A DNA stretch of 64,000 nt from Bacteroidota bacterium. GTDB lineage: Bacteria > Bacteroidota > Ignavibacteria > Ignavibacteriales > Ignavibacteriaceae. The DNA lies in assembly GCA_021824565.1 (NCBI GenBank), contig JAKAKL010000067.1, positions 25,955-89,954 on the forward strand, in the 5' to 3' direction. A program made the translations under genes and the position numbers. How positions within the stretch are numbered: position 1 is the stretch's first letter; each line of letters starts with the position of its first letter. Positions 44,052 through 51,007 of the stretch are shown piece after piece. The notes below the pieces were generated by a model. It was not told the DNA's origin, ran no database searches, and worked only from the letters and a program-made list of their open reading frames with translations.

Positions 44052-45074
44052 TTAATTGTTCTTATTGATTAGGTTAACTATTACCTTTACAATTATATCT
44101 TTTTCTTTCGGATTGCTTTCTGCAACCATCAAGCATAATGCTACCAGAGCATTATCTGCAATTCTTTTCTCCCGATTCTTATTATACAAATAATTATTTT
44201 TTTCAAGATACATTAGAAATAACGCCGCGGCTATCCTTTTATTGCCGTCAATAAAAGAATGGTTTTTAATTGCAAGATAAAGAAGCATTGCCGCTTTCTC
44301 CTCCAAACTTGGATAAAGCTCTTTTTTATTGAAAGTCAGGTAAATTGTACCTACAGTGCTCTTAAATGAGTTATCCTTTTCCTTCCCGAATAATTGCGAA
44401 CCGCCGAACTTATTTTTAAGATTATTTATAAGTTCGATAGAATCATCATAAGTAATTCTGTACAGTTCTTTTCTCTCAACCTTGTCTAATTTTAATTTTT
44501 GATGATCATACCTGTCGAGGATATCCAGAGCATATGTATAGTCCGATACTATTTTCAAAATTCCGGAAAATTCATCTTGTTGAAGCGTATAATTGTCACT
44601 CACCCTTTTGAATACATCAATAGATTTTTCCAATTCTTTAACTTTTTCTGTCTGCTCTTTCAATCTTCTTTCGTTTAATACATAACCTTGTACAAGGTAA
44701 TCCTTTAATATTTTATTTGCCCAAATCCTGAACTGGGTACCGCGCTTTGATTTAATTCTGTAACCAACAGATATTATTACATCAAGGTTATAATGGTCAA
44801 TGTTTCTTTTAATCTTTCTTTTTCCCTCTTTTTGAACTGTCAAGTATTTCCTGACAGTTGAATTCTTTTCTAATTCTCTTTCTCTAAAAATATTATGGAT
44901 ATGCAGACTTATATTCTGTTTTGTTGTTTTAAATAATTCAATTAACTGGGCTTGAGATAACCAAACAGTTTCTTCTTCAAGCTTTACTTCTAATTTGGTA
45001 TCGCCTTCAGACGATTTATAAATTACTACCTCGCCTCTATTTTCATTCTTCGTTCTTAATTCTTCATTCTTCAT
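44052..45074 (-). CDS. RhuM-family protein with C-terminal Fic/Doc domain
   Basis: The product is 340 aa. From about residue 15 it has the RhuM opening VVIYKSSEGDTKLEVKLEEE with WLSQAQLIELF. RhuM genes are common guests of type I restriction loci. The C-terminal part has the Doc-type motif HSFIDGNKR near residue 270, used by Doc toxins to phosphorylate or by Fic proteins to AMPylate targets. The first dozen residues (MKNEELRTKNENR) are encoded by a 7-bp repeat array, so the native start may have been replaced. The start overlaps the stop of an hsdS remnant (TAATG). Biological role is unproven. Confidence 0.85.
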   Translation of the reverse strand: MKNEELRTKNENRGEVVIYKSSEGDTKLEVKLEEETVWLSQAQLIELFKTTKQNISLHIHNIFRERELEKNSTVRKYLTVQKEGKRKIKRNIDHYNLDVIISVGYRIKSKRGTQFRIWANKILKDYLVQGYVLNERRLKEQTEKVKELEKSIDVFKRVSDNYTLQQDEFSGILKIVSDYTYALDILDRYDHQKLKLDKVERKELYRITYDDSIELINNLKNKFGGSQLFGKEKDNSFKSTVGTIYLTFNKKELYPSLEEKAAMLLYLAIKNHSFIDGNKRIAAALFLMYLEKNNYLYNKNREKRIADNALVALCLMVAESNPKEKDIIVKVIVNLINKNN

Positions 45075-45076
45075 TA
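45042..45076. repeat. 7-bp tandem array, GAAT-type
   Basis: Five heptamers on the plus strand (TTCATTC, TTCGTTC, TTAATTC, TTCATTC, TTCATTA), i.e. GAATNNN on the minus strand. It encodes the first residues of the RhuM protein. A closely similar array follows the intact hsdS (50966-51007). Confidence 0.75.
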
Positions 45077-45127
45077 AATCAGTCTCCCTTCAAACGCCTG
45101 TTTAAGAACTGATTGCCTAAAACCTTT
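45074..45127 (-). pseudogene. hsdS 3'-end remnant 1
   Basis: The minus strand reads KGFRQSVLKQAFEGRLI, stop, close to the C-terminus of the intact HsdS (ALRQSILKQAFEGRLVE). The TAA stop overlaps the RhuM ATG. Homology to HsdS is lost upstream of this point. The block as a whole (to about 45212) recurs in degraded form at 46770-46884. Confidence 0.85.
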
Positions 45128-45253
45128 ATCTCTGTCTCGTGAAAATTTATGTATAAATCTCTAACAAAATTATTTATTTCCATACCGTTCTCATCTCAGC
45201 TCCAGCAGCTTTCAACTGCAACGCGGTAATGGTTTTTAAAATGATACTATCCG

Positions 45254-46087
45254 TCATTTCAATCTTCGCTTTTTCTTTTCGCCTAACTGAAGATAATTTT
45301 CTTTAGAAACTACTTTCTTACCGGTTTCCTTTTCTAGCGCTTCTCTGGCATCGCCGGCAATTTTGCCGCCTTTCTTTGCCGCGGTTTTATTTTCTTCAAA
45401 TCCTTTAGTGTCGTTCTTTCTTGCTATTTCAGTTGTCGAGGCTTCACCAAGCATTGTAAATATAAGCTCAAGGTCAGTCATGTGGTCGCGCAAGTTTTCT
45501 CCTCTGCCCGGCAGGCTTTTTACAACTTTATATTCCGACGGCGTTAATCCAAAGGTTGCCTTGCTTATTTCGGAAGTTAGTATTGCAAATTCAATCTTTT
45601 CCTTTACTCCTCGTTTTTTCCATTCATCGGTAAGCTCATCTCTTACCGCAATGCCGCGCATTCTTTTTTCTATCCACTCATCGCTGTAACCTTTGGCTTT
45701 ATATATCTCCCGCATTCTTTGAGACGCAATCTCCGGGTTTTCTATTTCCTCCAAACGCTCTTGTCCTACTCTGGCAAGCCAAATTTTAAATGGTTCCGCC
45801 TTAGGTGAGGGAATAGATTGAATAATTCTTAATAGTCCCTCAACTTTTGCCGCCTGCACTTTACGTTTTTTACCGTCTGCGGCAATCATTTCAAGGGGGG
45901 TACAAATTGTACCCCAGTTGGAATTCAACGGCTTATCCCGTTGTCTTAATTTCTTTAGATATTGTTTAACATCAGCACTGTCGGTTAATGCTTCAACAAC
46001 GTCTGCAACAGAGAAGTACCATTTTTGCTCCTGCTCGTTCCATACCGAACGGATTTTCTTACTCTCAAATAGTTTTATGTTTGCCAT
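45254..46087 (-). CDS. BRO-N domain antirepressor-like protein (DinD-related)
   Basis: The product is 277 aa. Residues 1-110 are a BRO-N domain (IRSVWNEQEQKWYFSVADVV, LKKLRQRDKPLN, then LLRIIQSIPSPKAEPFKIWL), as in phage antirepressors and DNA-damage-inducible protein D. The C-terminal half has IFTMLGEASTTEIARKNDTK and a Lys-rich tail. It is probably a DNA-binding regulator brought in by a phage or mobile island. A second, truncated copy lies immediately upstream, and the start follows AAGGAG. The stop overlaps the ATG of a 27-codon frame that I do not consider a gene. Confidence 0.82.
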   Translation of the reverse strand: MANIKLFESKKIRSVWNEQEQKWYFSVADVVEALTDSADVKQYLKKLRQRDKPLNSNWGTICTPLEMIAADGKKRKVQAAKVEGLLRIIQSIPSPKAEPFKIWLARVGQERLEEIENPEIASQRMREIYKAKGYSDEWIEKRMRGIAVRDELTDEWKKRGVKEKIEFAILTSEISKATFGLTPSEYKVVKSLPGRGENLRDHMTDLELIFTMLGEASTTEIARKNDTKGFEENKTAAKKGGKIAGDAREALEKETGKKVVSKENYLQLGEKKKRRLK

Positions 46088-46095
46088 AAGTCTCC

Positions 46096-46293
46096 TTATA
46101 AACCGTTACAATTTGTAACGGTTTCATTTCCTTCTGCCTTCAACCGTTTTTTAAAAACGCGCCAATATACCTGCGGATTTGGACTTTCAGTTAATGCCTC
46201 TATAACATCAACAATCGCGAAGTACCACTTCTGTTCTTCTTCATTCCAAACAGAACGTATTTTTTTCGATTCAAATAATTTTATGTTACTCAT
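46096..46293 (-). pseudogene. Truncated BRO-N paralogue
   Basis: 65 codons, nearly the same as the start of the following gene (IRSVWNEEEQKWYFAIVDVI) and ending KKRLKAEGNETVTNCNGL, then a stop. Full-length relatives continue with the MIAADGK...IPSPKAEPF block, which is absent here. It is 8 bases upstream of the intact copy, so the pair looks like a tandem duplication in which the first copy lost its 3' part. Confidence 0.75.
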
Positions 46294-46362
46294 ATAAATT
46301 ACTTTTTTTACAGCGCTAAACTCCCATCCTTCATCTCAAGTGCTGTCCTTTTAATATTTTTT

Positions 46363-46443
46363 TAGGAACATCATTCATGATGTTCATTGTTTAATTTTCA
46401 TGTCGGAATTTGATTTACCTGTCCGTCCCAGCGGACGAAATTC
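46363..46443. repeat. Two REP-like palindromes
   Basis: TAGGAACATCATTCATGATG-type short form (46363-46385) and a long form with inner ACCTGTCCGTCCCAGCGGAC (about 46402-46443). Confidence 0.75.
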
Positions 46444-46567
46444 TTTTCATTTACCAAATTCATTTGGTTTATTAAATTATTTCCATTTTCAAAATTCATC
46501 ATACATATGAATTTATTTTTTTACAGAAATATAATTTATGTTCATTGTTATTTCAATTATTGTTAAA

Positions 46568-46591
46568 GAATTTCATGAATGAAATTCCTAC
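46568..46591 (-). repeat. REP-like palindrome
   Basis: GAATTTCAT/ATGAAATTC with a CCTAC tail, equivalent to 42998-43021 in the other direct-repeat copy. Confidence 0.85.
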
Positions 46592-46628
46592 AGAACCCAA
46601 AAAACATTCATACAAAAACCAATAACAC

Positions 46629-46652
46629 GTAGGAACATCATTTATAATGTTC
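46629..46652 (+). repeat. REP-like palindrome
   Basis: GTAG plus GAACATCA and a decayed TAATGTTC arm; one arm base is mutated relative to its partner at 43057. Confidence 0.75.
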
Positions 46653-46685
46653 TTAAATAATTATTTTTATTAATTTACATGTATC

Positions 46686-46764
46686 GAATTTCATAATTGA
46701 AATTCATGCATGGTTATAAAGAATTTGATCCGCCAGAGGACGGACAGGTAAATCAAATTCCTAC
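46686..46764. repeat. Two REP-like palindromes
   Basis: A decayed short form GAATTTCATAATTGAAATTC (46686-46705) and a long form GAATTTGATCCGCCAGAGG... ending ATCAAATTCCTAC (46721-46764), near-identical to 43945-43988. Confidence 0.75.
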
Positions 46765-46769
46765 GTAAA

Positions 46770-46808
46770 TTTCCCTTCAAACGCCGTTTAAGAATTGCCT
46801 GCTTTAAC
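46770..46808 (-). pseudogene. hsdS 3'-end remnant 2 (frameshifted)
   Basis: TTCCCTTCAAACGCCGTTTA matches the complement of the intact hsdS tail but lacks a T, so the KQAFEG frame is broken. The adjoining ~75 bp (ATAAATCTCTCACAAAATTA, CTCCAGCAGCTT) match the DNA upstream of remnant 1, so both come from one duplicated block. Confidence 0.75.
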
Positions 46809-46959
46809 CATTTATCTCTGTCGCGGGGCAATATACTTATAAATCTCTCACAAAATTATTTATTTTCATACCGCTCCAGCAGCTTAAGTTTTCATTTTGA
46901 TTGCAAAAAGAATTTCTTATGACATTTAATGTTTAAAATTAATCATATGACATTTCAAA

Positions 46960-48429
46960 TTATTTCTTCCCGTTCAGGCTTTCGATTATTTCCTTAAAGC
47001 TTTCCAGCCCGGCTTCAAGGTTCTCCACTATTTCATTCGCTAAAACATCCGGCTCCGGCAGATTGTCTAAATCGCCTAGACTTTCATCCTTCAGCCAGAA
47101 AATGTCCAGGTTGGTTTTGTCTCTGGAAGTAATTTCTTCAAGAGAAAATTTCTTAAACCGTTCCGACTCTTTCCTCTTGAATCTGTTTTTAGGATTGTAG
47201 CAATCTATGAAGTCCTTCAAATCCTCAAACTTCATCTGCTGCGTTTTTAAAGTGAAGTGTATGTTTGTTCGTAGATCATAAATCCAGACTTCCTTTGTCC
47301 AGGCATCTTTACTCGCCGGTTTGTTATCAAAGAAGATTACATTTGCCTTTACTCCCTGCGCATAAAATATTCCTGTCGGCAATCTTAGTATTGTGTGCAG
47401 ATCAGTTGTTTCAAGAAGTCTTTTTCTAACGGTCTCGCCGGCGCCGCCTTCAAATAATACATTATCGGGAACAACAACCGCCGCTTTACCGTCCGGCTTT
47501 AGCATCGAGCGGACATGCTGCACAAAGTTTAATTGTTTATTTGATGTTGTAGTCCAGAAGTCCTGCCGCTCATAAGTCAAAGTTTCTTTACTTTGCGTTC
47601 CGTCTTCATTTGAAATTGTTATGCTGCTCTTCTTACCGAACGGAGGATTTGTTAGAACATAATCATAAGTTTCAGAAGGAGCTGCTAACAAGCTGTCCGC
47701 TCTTTCAATAGGCGGCTCGCTGTTTAAATCGCCTATACCGTGAAGATATAAATTCATCAAACAAAGTCTCGCGGTGTTTGGAACTATTTCCCATCCGGAA
47801 AATGTTTTGAACTTTAGAAAGTCTTTTTCATCTTTATCTAAATTATAATTGTTTTTATCCGCAATAAAATCGTAAGCTCTTAAAAAGAAACCGCCCGTAC
47901 CGCATGCCGGGTCCGCTATTGTTTTCTTTGGTTCCGGTCTAATGCATTCCACCATTGCCTTAATTAAAGTACGCGGAGTAAAATACTGTCCCGCGCCGGA
48001 CTTTGTATCTTCCGCATTCTTTTCAAGCAGACCTTCGTAAATATCTCCTTTTACATCCGCACCGAGAATAACCCAATCTTCGCCATCAATCATCTGTATA
48101 AGTTTAAAAAGCTTTGCCGGGTCTTGAATTTTATTCTGAGCCTTGAAGAAAATCTCCCCTATCATTCCTTTTTCTTTTCCAAGCTCATTTAGGATATTGA
48201 TGTAATGCGCCTCAAGCTCTGCGCCGCCGTTAATTCTTCTAAGACTTTCCCAATTATATTTTTTAGGAATATTTATTTCTCTTTTATAAGGCGGCTTGGA
48301 ATATTCATCCGCCATTTTAAGAAAGAGCAGATATGTAAGCTGCTCTACATAATCGCCGTAGCTAACGCCGTCGTCTCTTAGAGTGTTACAGTAATTCCAA
48401 ACGCGCTGTACAATTGTTGCTGTCGTCAT
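46960..48429 (-). CDS. hsdM: Type I restriction-modification, DNA methyltransferase subunit
   Basis: The product is 489 aa. The N-terminal HsdM helical domain begins MTTATIVQRVWNYCNTLRDD, followed by the SAM motif ADPACGTGGFFLRAYDF near residue 175 and the N6-adenine catalytic motif TNPPFGKK near residue 260. The C-terminal helices contact HsdS. With HsdS it methylates an adenine in each half of a bipartite target. It lies downstream of the intact RAYT, about 2.6 kb from hsdS on the same strand, so the usual hsdM-hsdS adjacency has been broken by insertions (SWIM gene, RAYT). Confidence 0.96.
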   Translation of the reverse strand: MTTATIVQRVWNYCNTLRDDGVSYGDYVEQLTYLLFLKMADEYSKPPYKREINIPKKYNWESLRRINGGAELEAHYINILNELGKEKGMIGEIFFKAQNKIQDPAKLFKLIQMIDGEDWVILGADVKGDIYEGLLEKNAEDTKSGAGQYFTPRTLIKAMVECIRPEPKKTIADPACGTGGFFLRAYDFIADKNNYNLDKDEKDFLKFKTFSGWEIVPNTARLCLMNLYLHGIGDLNSEPPIERADSLLAAPSETYDYVLTNPPFGKKSSITISNEDGTQSKETLTYERQDFWTTTSNKQLNFVQHVRSMLKPDGKAAVVVPDNVLFEGGAGETVRKRLLETTDLHTILRLPTGIFYAQGVKANVIFFDNKPASKDAWTKEVWIYDLRTNIHFTLKTQQMKFEDLKDFIDCYNPKNRFKRKESERFKKFSLEEITSRDKTNLDIFWLKDESLGDLDNLPEPDVLANEIVENLEAGLESFKEIIESLNGKK

Positions 48430-48450
48430 ATTGTTCTTTTAATTTTTTTT

Positions 48451-48474
48451 GTAGGAACATCATTTATGATGTTC
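48451..48474 (+). repeat. REP-like palindrome
   Basis: GTAG plus GAACATCA/TGATGTTC, 22 bases upstream of the hsdM start, where it may affect the leader. Confidence 0.85.
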
Positions 48475-48512
48475 ACAATACAATAATCATTTTAATTATT
48501 ATTAATCTAAAA

Positions 48513-48536
48513 GAATTTCATAAATGAAATTCCTAC
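48513..48536 (-). repeat. REP-like palindrome at 3' end of RAYT
   Basis: GAATTTCAT/ATGAAATTC with CCTAC tail. Read on the RAYT strand it is GTAGGAATTTC..., and its TAG is the stop codon of the transposase gene. It is the inverted partner of 49067-49090. Confidence 0.9.
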
Positions 48537-49066
48537 ATAAAATAATTTTCTAAAATATTATTATGCCAATTTAAAGGATTATTCACAATATATTCGCTGA
48601 TAAAATCAAATTCTTTGTTATCTCTAATAACTCTATCATAGAATCTCGATTGCCATTTAAAATTAGGAATCATTCTTTCAATCTCAAATCTTGACCGCCC
48701 TTTAAACCATCTGATTATTCTACCCAATGAAATTGATTTTAATTCCATCGGGTTATTTCTTATCCCAGATTTGAATTCATTTGGAATTGGAATTTGATGA
48801 ATCAAATTCCTACAAATTTTTATAATGCCGTGGAAATGATCCGGCATAATTTGGTATACATCCAATTTTACATTTTCAAATTTTTCCGGGATTTCATTCC
48901 ATATTTGGTTTACAATTTTGCCTGCATCGGATAATATCATTTCGTCATTAACAATTTTACCGAAATATTCTTCCCGGTTAAATGTGCAGATTGTAACGAA
49001 ATAATTTCCCTCATCTGAATAATCATAACCCGGTAACCTATATTGTTTATATTTTTTGTATTTCAT
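48533..49066 (-). CDS. Intact REP-associated tyrosine transposase (RAYT)
   Basis: This 177-aa IS200/Y1 HUH nuclease has the opening YRLPGYDYSDEGNYFVTICT, HUH motif IMPDHFHGI and catalytic tyrosine in WQSRFYDRVIR. RAYTs cut single-stranded DNA next to REP hairpins that carry a 5' GTAG. The gene is bracketed by two inverted copies of a GTAG-headed palindrome: its ATG directly follows CCTAC of one, and its TAG stop belongs to the other. A third palindrome lies inside the coding region (residues about 85-94, CRNLIHQIPI) without breaking the frame. It is the likely mobiliser of the many palindromes in this island. Confidence 0.92.
   Translation of the reverse strand: MKYKKYKQYRLPGYDYSDEGNYFVTICTFNREEYFGKIVNDEMILSDAGKIVNQIWNEIPEKFENVKLDVYQIMPDHFHGIIKICRNLIHQIPIPNEFKSGIRNNPMELKSISLGRIIRWFKGRSRFEIERMIPNFKWQSRFYDRVIRDNKEFDFISEYIVNNPLNWHNNILENYFM
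48789..48813 (-). repeat. REP-like palindrome inside RAYT coding sequence
   Basis: GAATTTGAT/ATCAAATTC with CCTAC tail. It is translated in frame as RNLIHQIP and keeps the downstream tyrosine domain in phase. Confidence 0.9.
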
Positions 49067-49090
49067 GTAGGAATTTCATTTATGAAATTC
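49067..49090 (+). repeat. REP-like palindrome at 5' end of RAYT
   Basis: GTAG plus GAATTTCAT/ATGAAATTC. It starts on the base next to the RAYT start codon and is inverted relative to 48513-48536. Confidence 0.9.
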
Positions 49091-49188
49091 TTTGCGTTTA
49101 TGGAATCATTTTTCATTTACATGTCCGTCATTTCGGATGAAGTCCTATCTTGTTAAATTTCTAATATTGGAAATTTCATTTATAATTT

Positions 49189-50886
49189 CTATATTATTTT
49201 AGAAAGTATCTCCATCATAGCTTTGCGATTTTTATAGGTATTCCGGAAATCATATATTATTGACTTTACCTTATCTTCGCCGCCTTTGAATTTTTTCATC
49301 TTCTTAAGATATCGGGAAATCTCATTATAAAAATTCCTACCTGTATTCTTTGCAATGGCTCTTACACCCCCTTCATAATAATCAAGTATTTTATCCGGGT
49401 ATTCATTGCTTAAATAATTCGCGAACTCATCCACAAAGTGAAGGTGTTCCTTATTTATATCTAATAATTTTAAAAGGCGTTCCGTATAATCTTCTTCAAC
49501 AAATATTCTTGCAAGAACATATGCATCGGAATAGCTTCCTATCTCTTTTTTATCTTTAATCTTCTCAATAATGCCTTCACAGATGCCTTTCCATTCTGCC
49601 GGCTCATATGTTTTCTTCAGTTTTTTATAATAGACCATTTCATAAAGATGATAGAAGAAAAGATCCTCGGTAATTTTCCGAATTTCAGTGATGTTTTTTG
49701 TTTTCTCATAAATTGAAAGAAGCTTTTCCTTCCAATCCTTTACTGTTCCCGGATGCCTTTTCTCTTCCGCAGTCTTTATGCCTTCATAGCAGAGTTCAAC
49801 CGCTTTAATATAATCTTTCCTTTTAATCTTATCCTCGATTAATATTTTCATCATTTCAGGGTACTGCTTATTTGTTTCGGCAAATTCCCAGGCTTCTTCT
49901 TTAAGATTTCTTTCGTATAAAAAATCAAATTTTAATTTAAGAAGAGAACCAATGCCGTATTCTCCAAATTCTTTTGTCTTCTCTACCTCAATCTGCTTGT
50001 CAATCATTTTAAGAAATTTTTTCTCTTGTTCTCCGGTCGAAATTAATGACGGTAAAATATACAAGAATCCATCTTCAAAGCCGTTATCGTGGTATTTTTG
50101 CTTTGGATATTCATCCAGGCAATATTGAAATAAATTATCCTTTAATTGAGGCGGAGCCTTTGAGACTATTAAGGAAAATATCTCGAATGCATAATCAGAA
50201 ATCTCCCGTGCACTGCCGGCAGAATCGTCTTCATGCTGCACAAGCAGCGGAATTTCTTCAATAAAAATCTTAACTATGCTAAGACTTTCCATTAAATTCC
50301 TCTTTTCAAGAAGCAGATTTGCCTTATTAAGCAGAGCTGATAGATTCATCGCTAAATTGCGAGCCGAGCGGTAGTCTACGAATCCATACCTATCCTCCGC
50401 CGCGTTAATCATATTCTTTACAAGCTTTCTGTACTTGCCTTCAGCGTCCGAATCAATATATTCTGAAAAGTGTGCGGTAAAAGCATTCTTTAAATTACTG
50501 TTACTCCGAAACTGGGAGACTATAAATTCCTTCAGCTCTTCCTTTGTTGCTTTAGAAAATATTATGCCTGTTTCATCAGTCTTTCCCTTCTTTAGACTTT
50601 TATTTTTTGCTTTACTTACCTGTTCTTTAATTTCCGAAATCGCATAGATAACAGCCGCAATATGCTTGCATATCCCTTCTTCAAACGGGCAATCGCAGTC
50701 CCAATATTTTAATTCCCCGTTTTCTATTTCCACGGTTACTTCGTAATCTTCATTTCCGGAGACAACAGCCTCCCATGCACCGGGTTCGTTCTCTTCAATT
50801 GAAATTACCTGTCTGTTAGTATAATATTCATAGCCTCGTTGAAGAATTTCCGGCGGTATCTGTTTTTCAACTTTTGTTAAGTCCAT
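49189..50886 (-). CDS. SWIM zinc-finger protein with long helical repeat region
   Basis: The product is 565 aa. Residues of about 50-80 hold the SWIM finger CDCPFEEGICKH (CxCx6CxH). The rest is helical and TPR-like (EEAWEFAETNKQYPEMMKIL, KAVELCYEGIKTAEEKRH). SWIM domains bind nucleic acid or proteins. The gene lies 115 bases after hsdS, where the decayed paralogous locus carries rhuM, so it looks like an alternative cargo of this restriction operon. The ribosome site is weak. Function is unknown; a regulatory or accessory role in defence is inference. Confidence 0.8.
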   Translation of the reverse strand: MDLTKVEKQIPPEILQRGYEYYTNRQVISIEENEPGAWEAVVSGNEDYEVTVEIENGELKYWDCDCPFEEGICKHIAAVIYAISEIKEQVSKAKNKSLKKGKTDETGIIFSKATKEELKEFIVSQFRSNSNLKNAFTAHFSEYIDSDAEGKYRKLVKNMINAAEDRYGFVDYRSARNLAMNLSALLNKANLLLEKRNLMESLSIVKIFIEEIPLLVQHEDDSAGSAREISDYAFEIFSLIVSKAPPQLKDNLFQYCLDEYPKQKYHDNGFEDGFLYILPSLISTGEQEKKFLKMIDKQIEVEKTKEFGEYGIGSLLKLKFDFLYERNLKEEAWEFAETNKQYPEMMKILIEDKIKRKDYIKAVELCYEGIKTAEEKRHPGTVKDWKEKLLSIYEKTKNITEIRKITEDLFFYHLYEMVYYKKLKKTYEPAEWKGICEGIIEKIKDKKEIGSYSDAYVLARIFVEEDYTERLLKLLDINKEHLHFVDEFANYLSNEYPDKILDYYEGGVRAIAKNTGRNFYNEISRYLKKMKKFKGGEDKVKSIIYDFRNTYKNRKAMMEILSKII

Positions 50887-50965
50887 CGTTAGGTTAATGT
50901 TTTTATTAGTCTATAAAACTAAGACATTAATATAAAAAAGAATTTAATAAACCTTTCCCTCAATT

Positions 50966-51007
50966 TTCATTCATCATTCTTAATTCATCATTCATCATTC
51001 TTCATTC
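50966..51007. repeat. 7-bp tandem array, GAAT-type, at hsdS 3' end
   Basis: Six heptamers (TTCATTC, ATCATTC, TTAATTC, ATCATTC, ATCATTC, TTCATTC). It overlaps the hsdS stop and matches the array that begins the RhuM gene. Confidence 0.8.

Larger units (their letters stand above)
46345..46652. repeat. ~310-bp direct repeat, copy B
   Basis: Partner of 42773-43081 in the same orientation. Together they bracket MntA/HepT, the hsdM and hsdS remnants, RhuM-Fic and the BRO-N genes. Confidence 0.88.
46653..46959. other. Gene-free stretch with palindromes and hsdS remnant
   Basis: No gene is visible in this 307-bp stretch downstream of hsdM. It holds two palindromes, the second hsdS 3' remnant and a copy of the DNA found upstream of it at 45128-45212. 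I see no terminator hairpin for hsdM. Confidence 0.5.

Noticed and set aside
45079..45183. 34-codon minus frame MEINNFVRDLYIN...
   Set aside because: It lies in the duplicated hsdS-tail block and its counterpart at 46.8 kb is interrupted after ten codons, so it is more likely fossil DNA than a gene.
45174..45257. 27-codon minus frame coupled by ATGA to the BRO-N stop
   Set aside because: Too short, no homologue recognised and sitting in decayed DNA; noted only because of the overlap.
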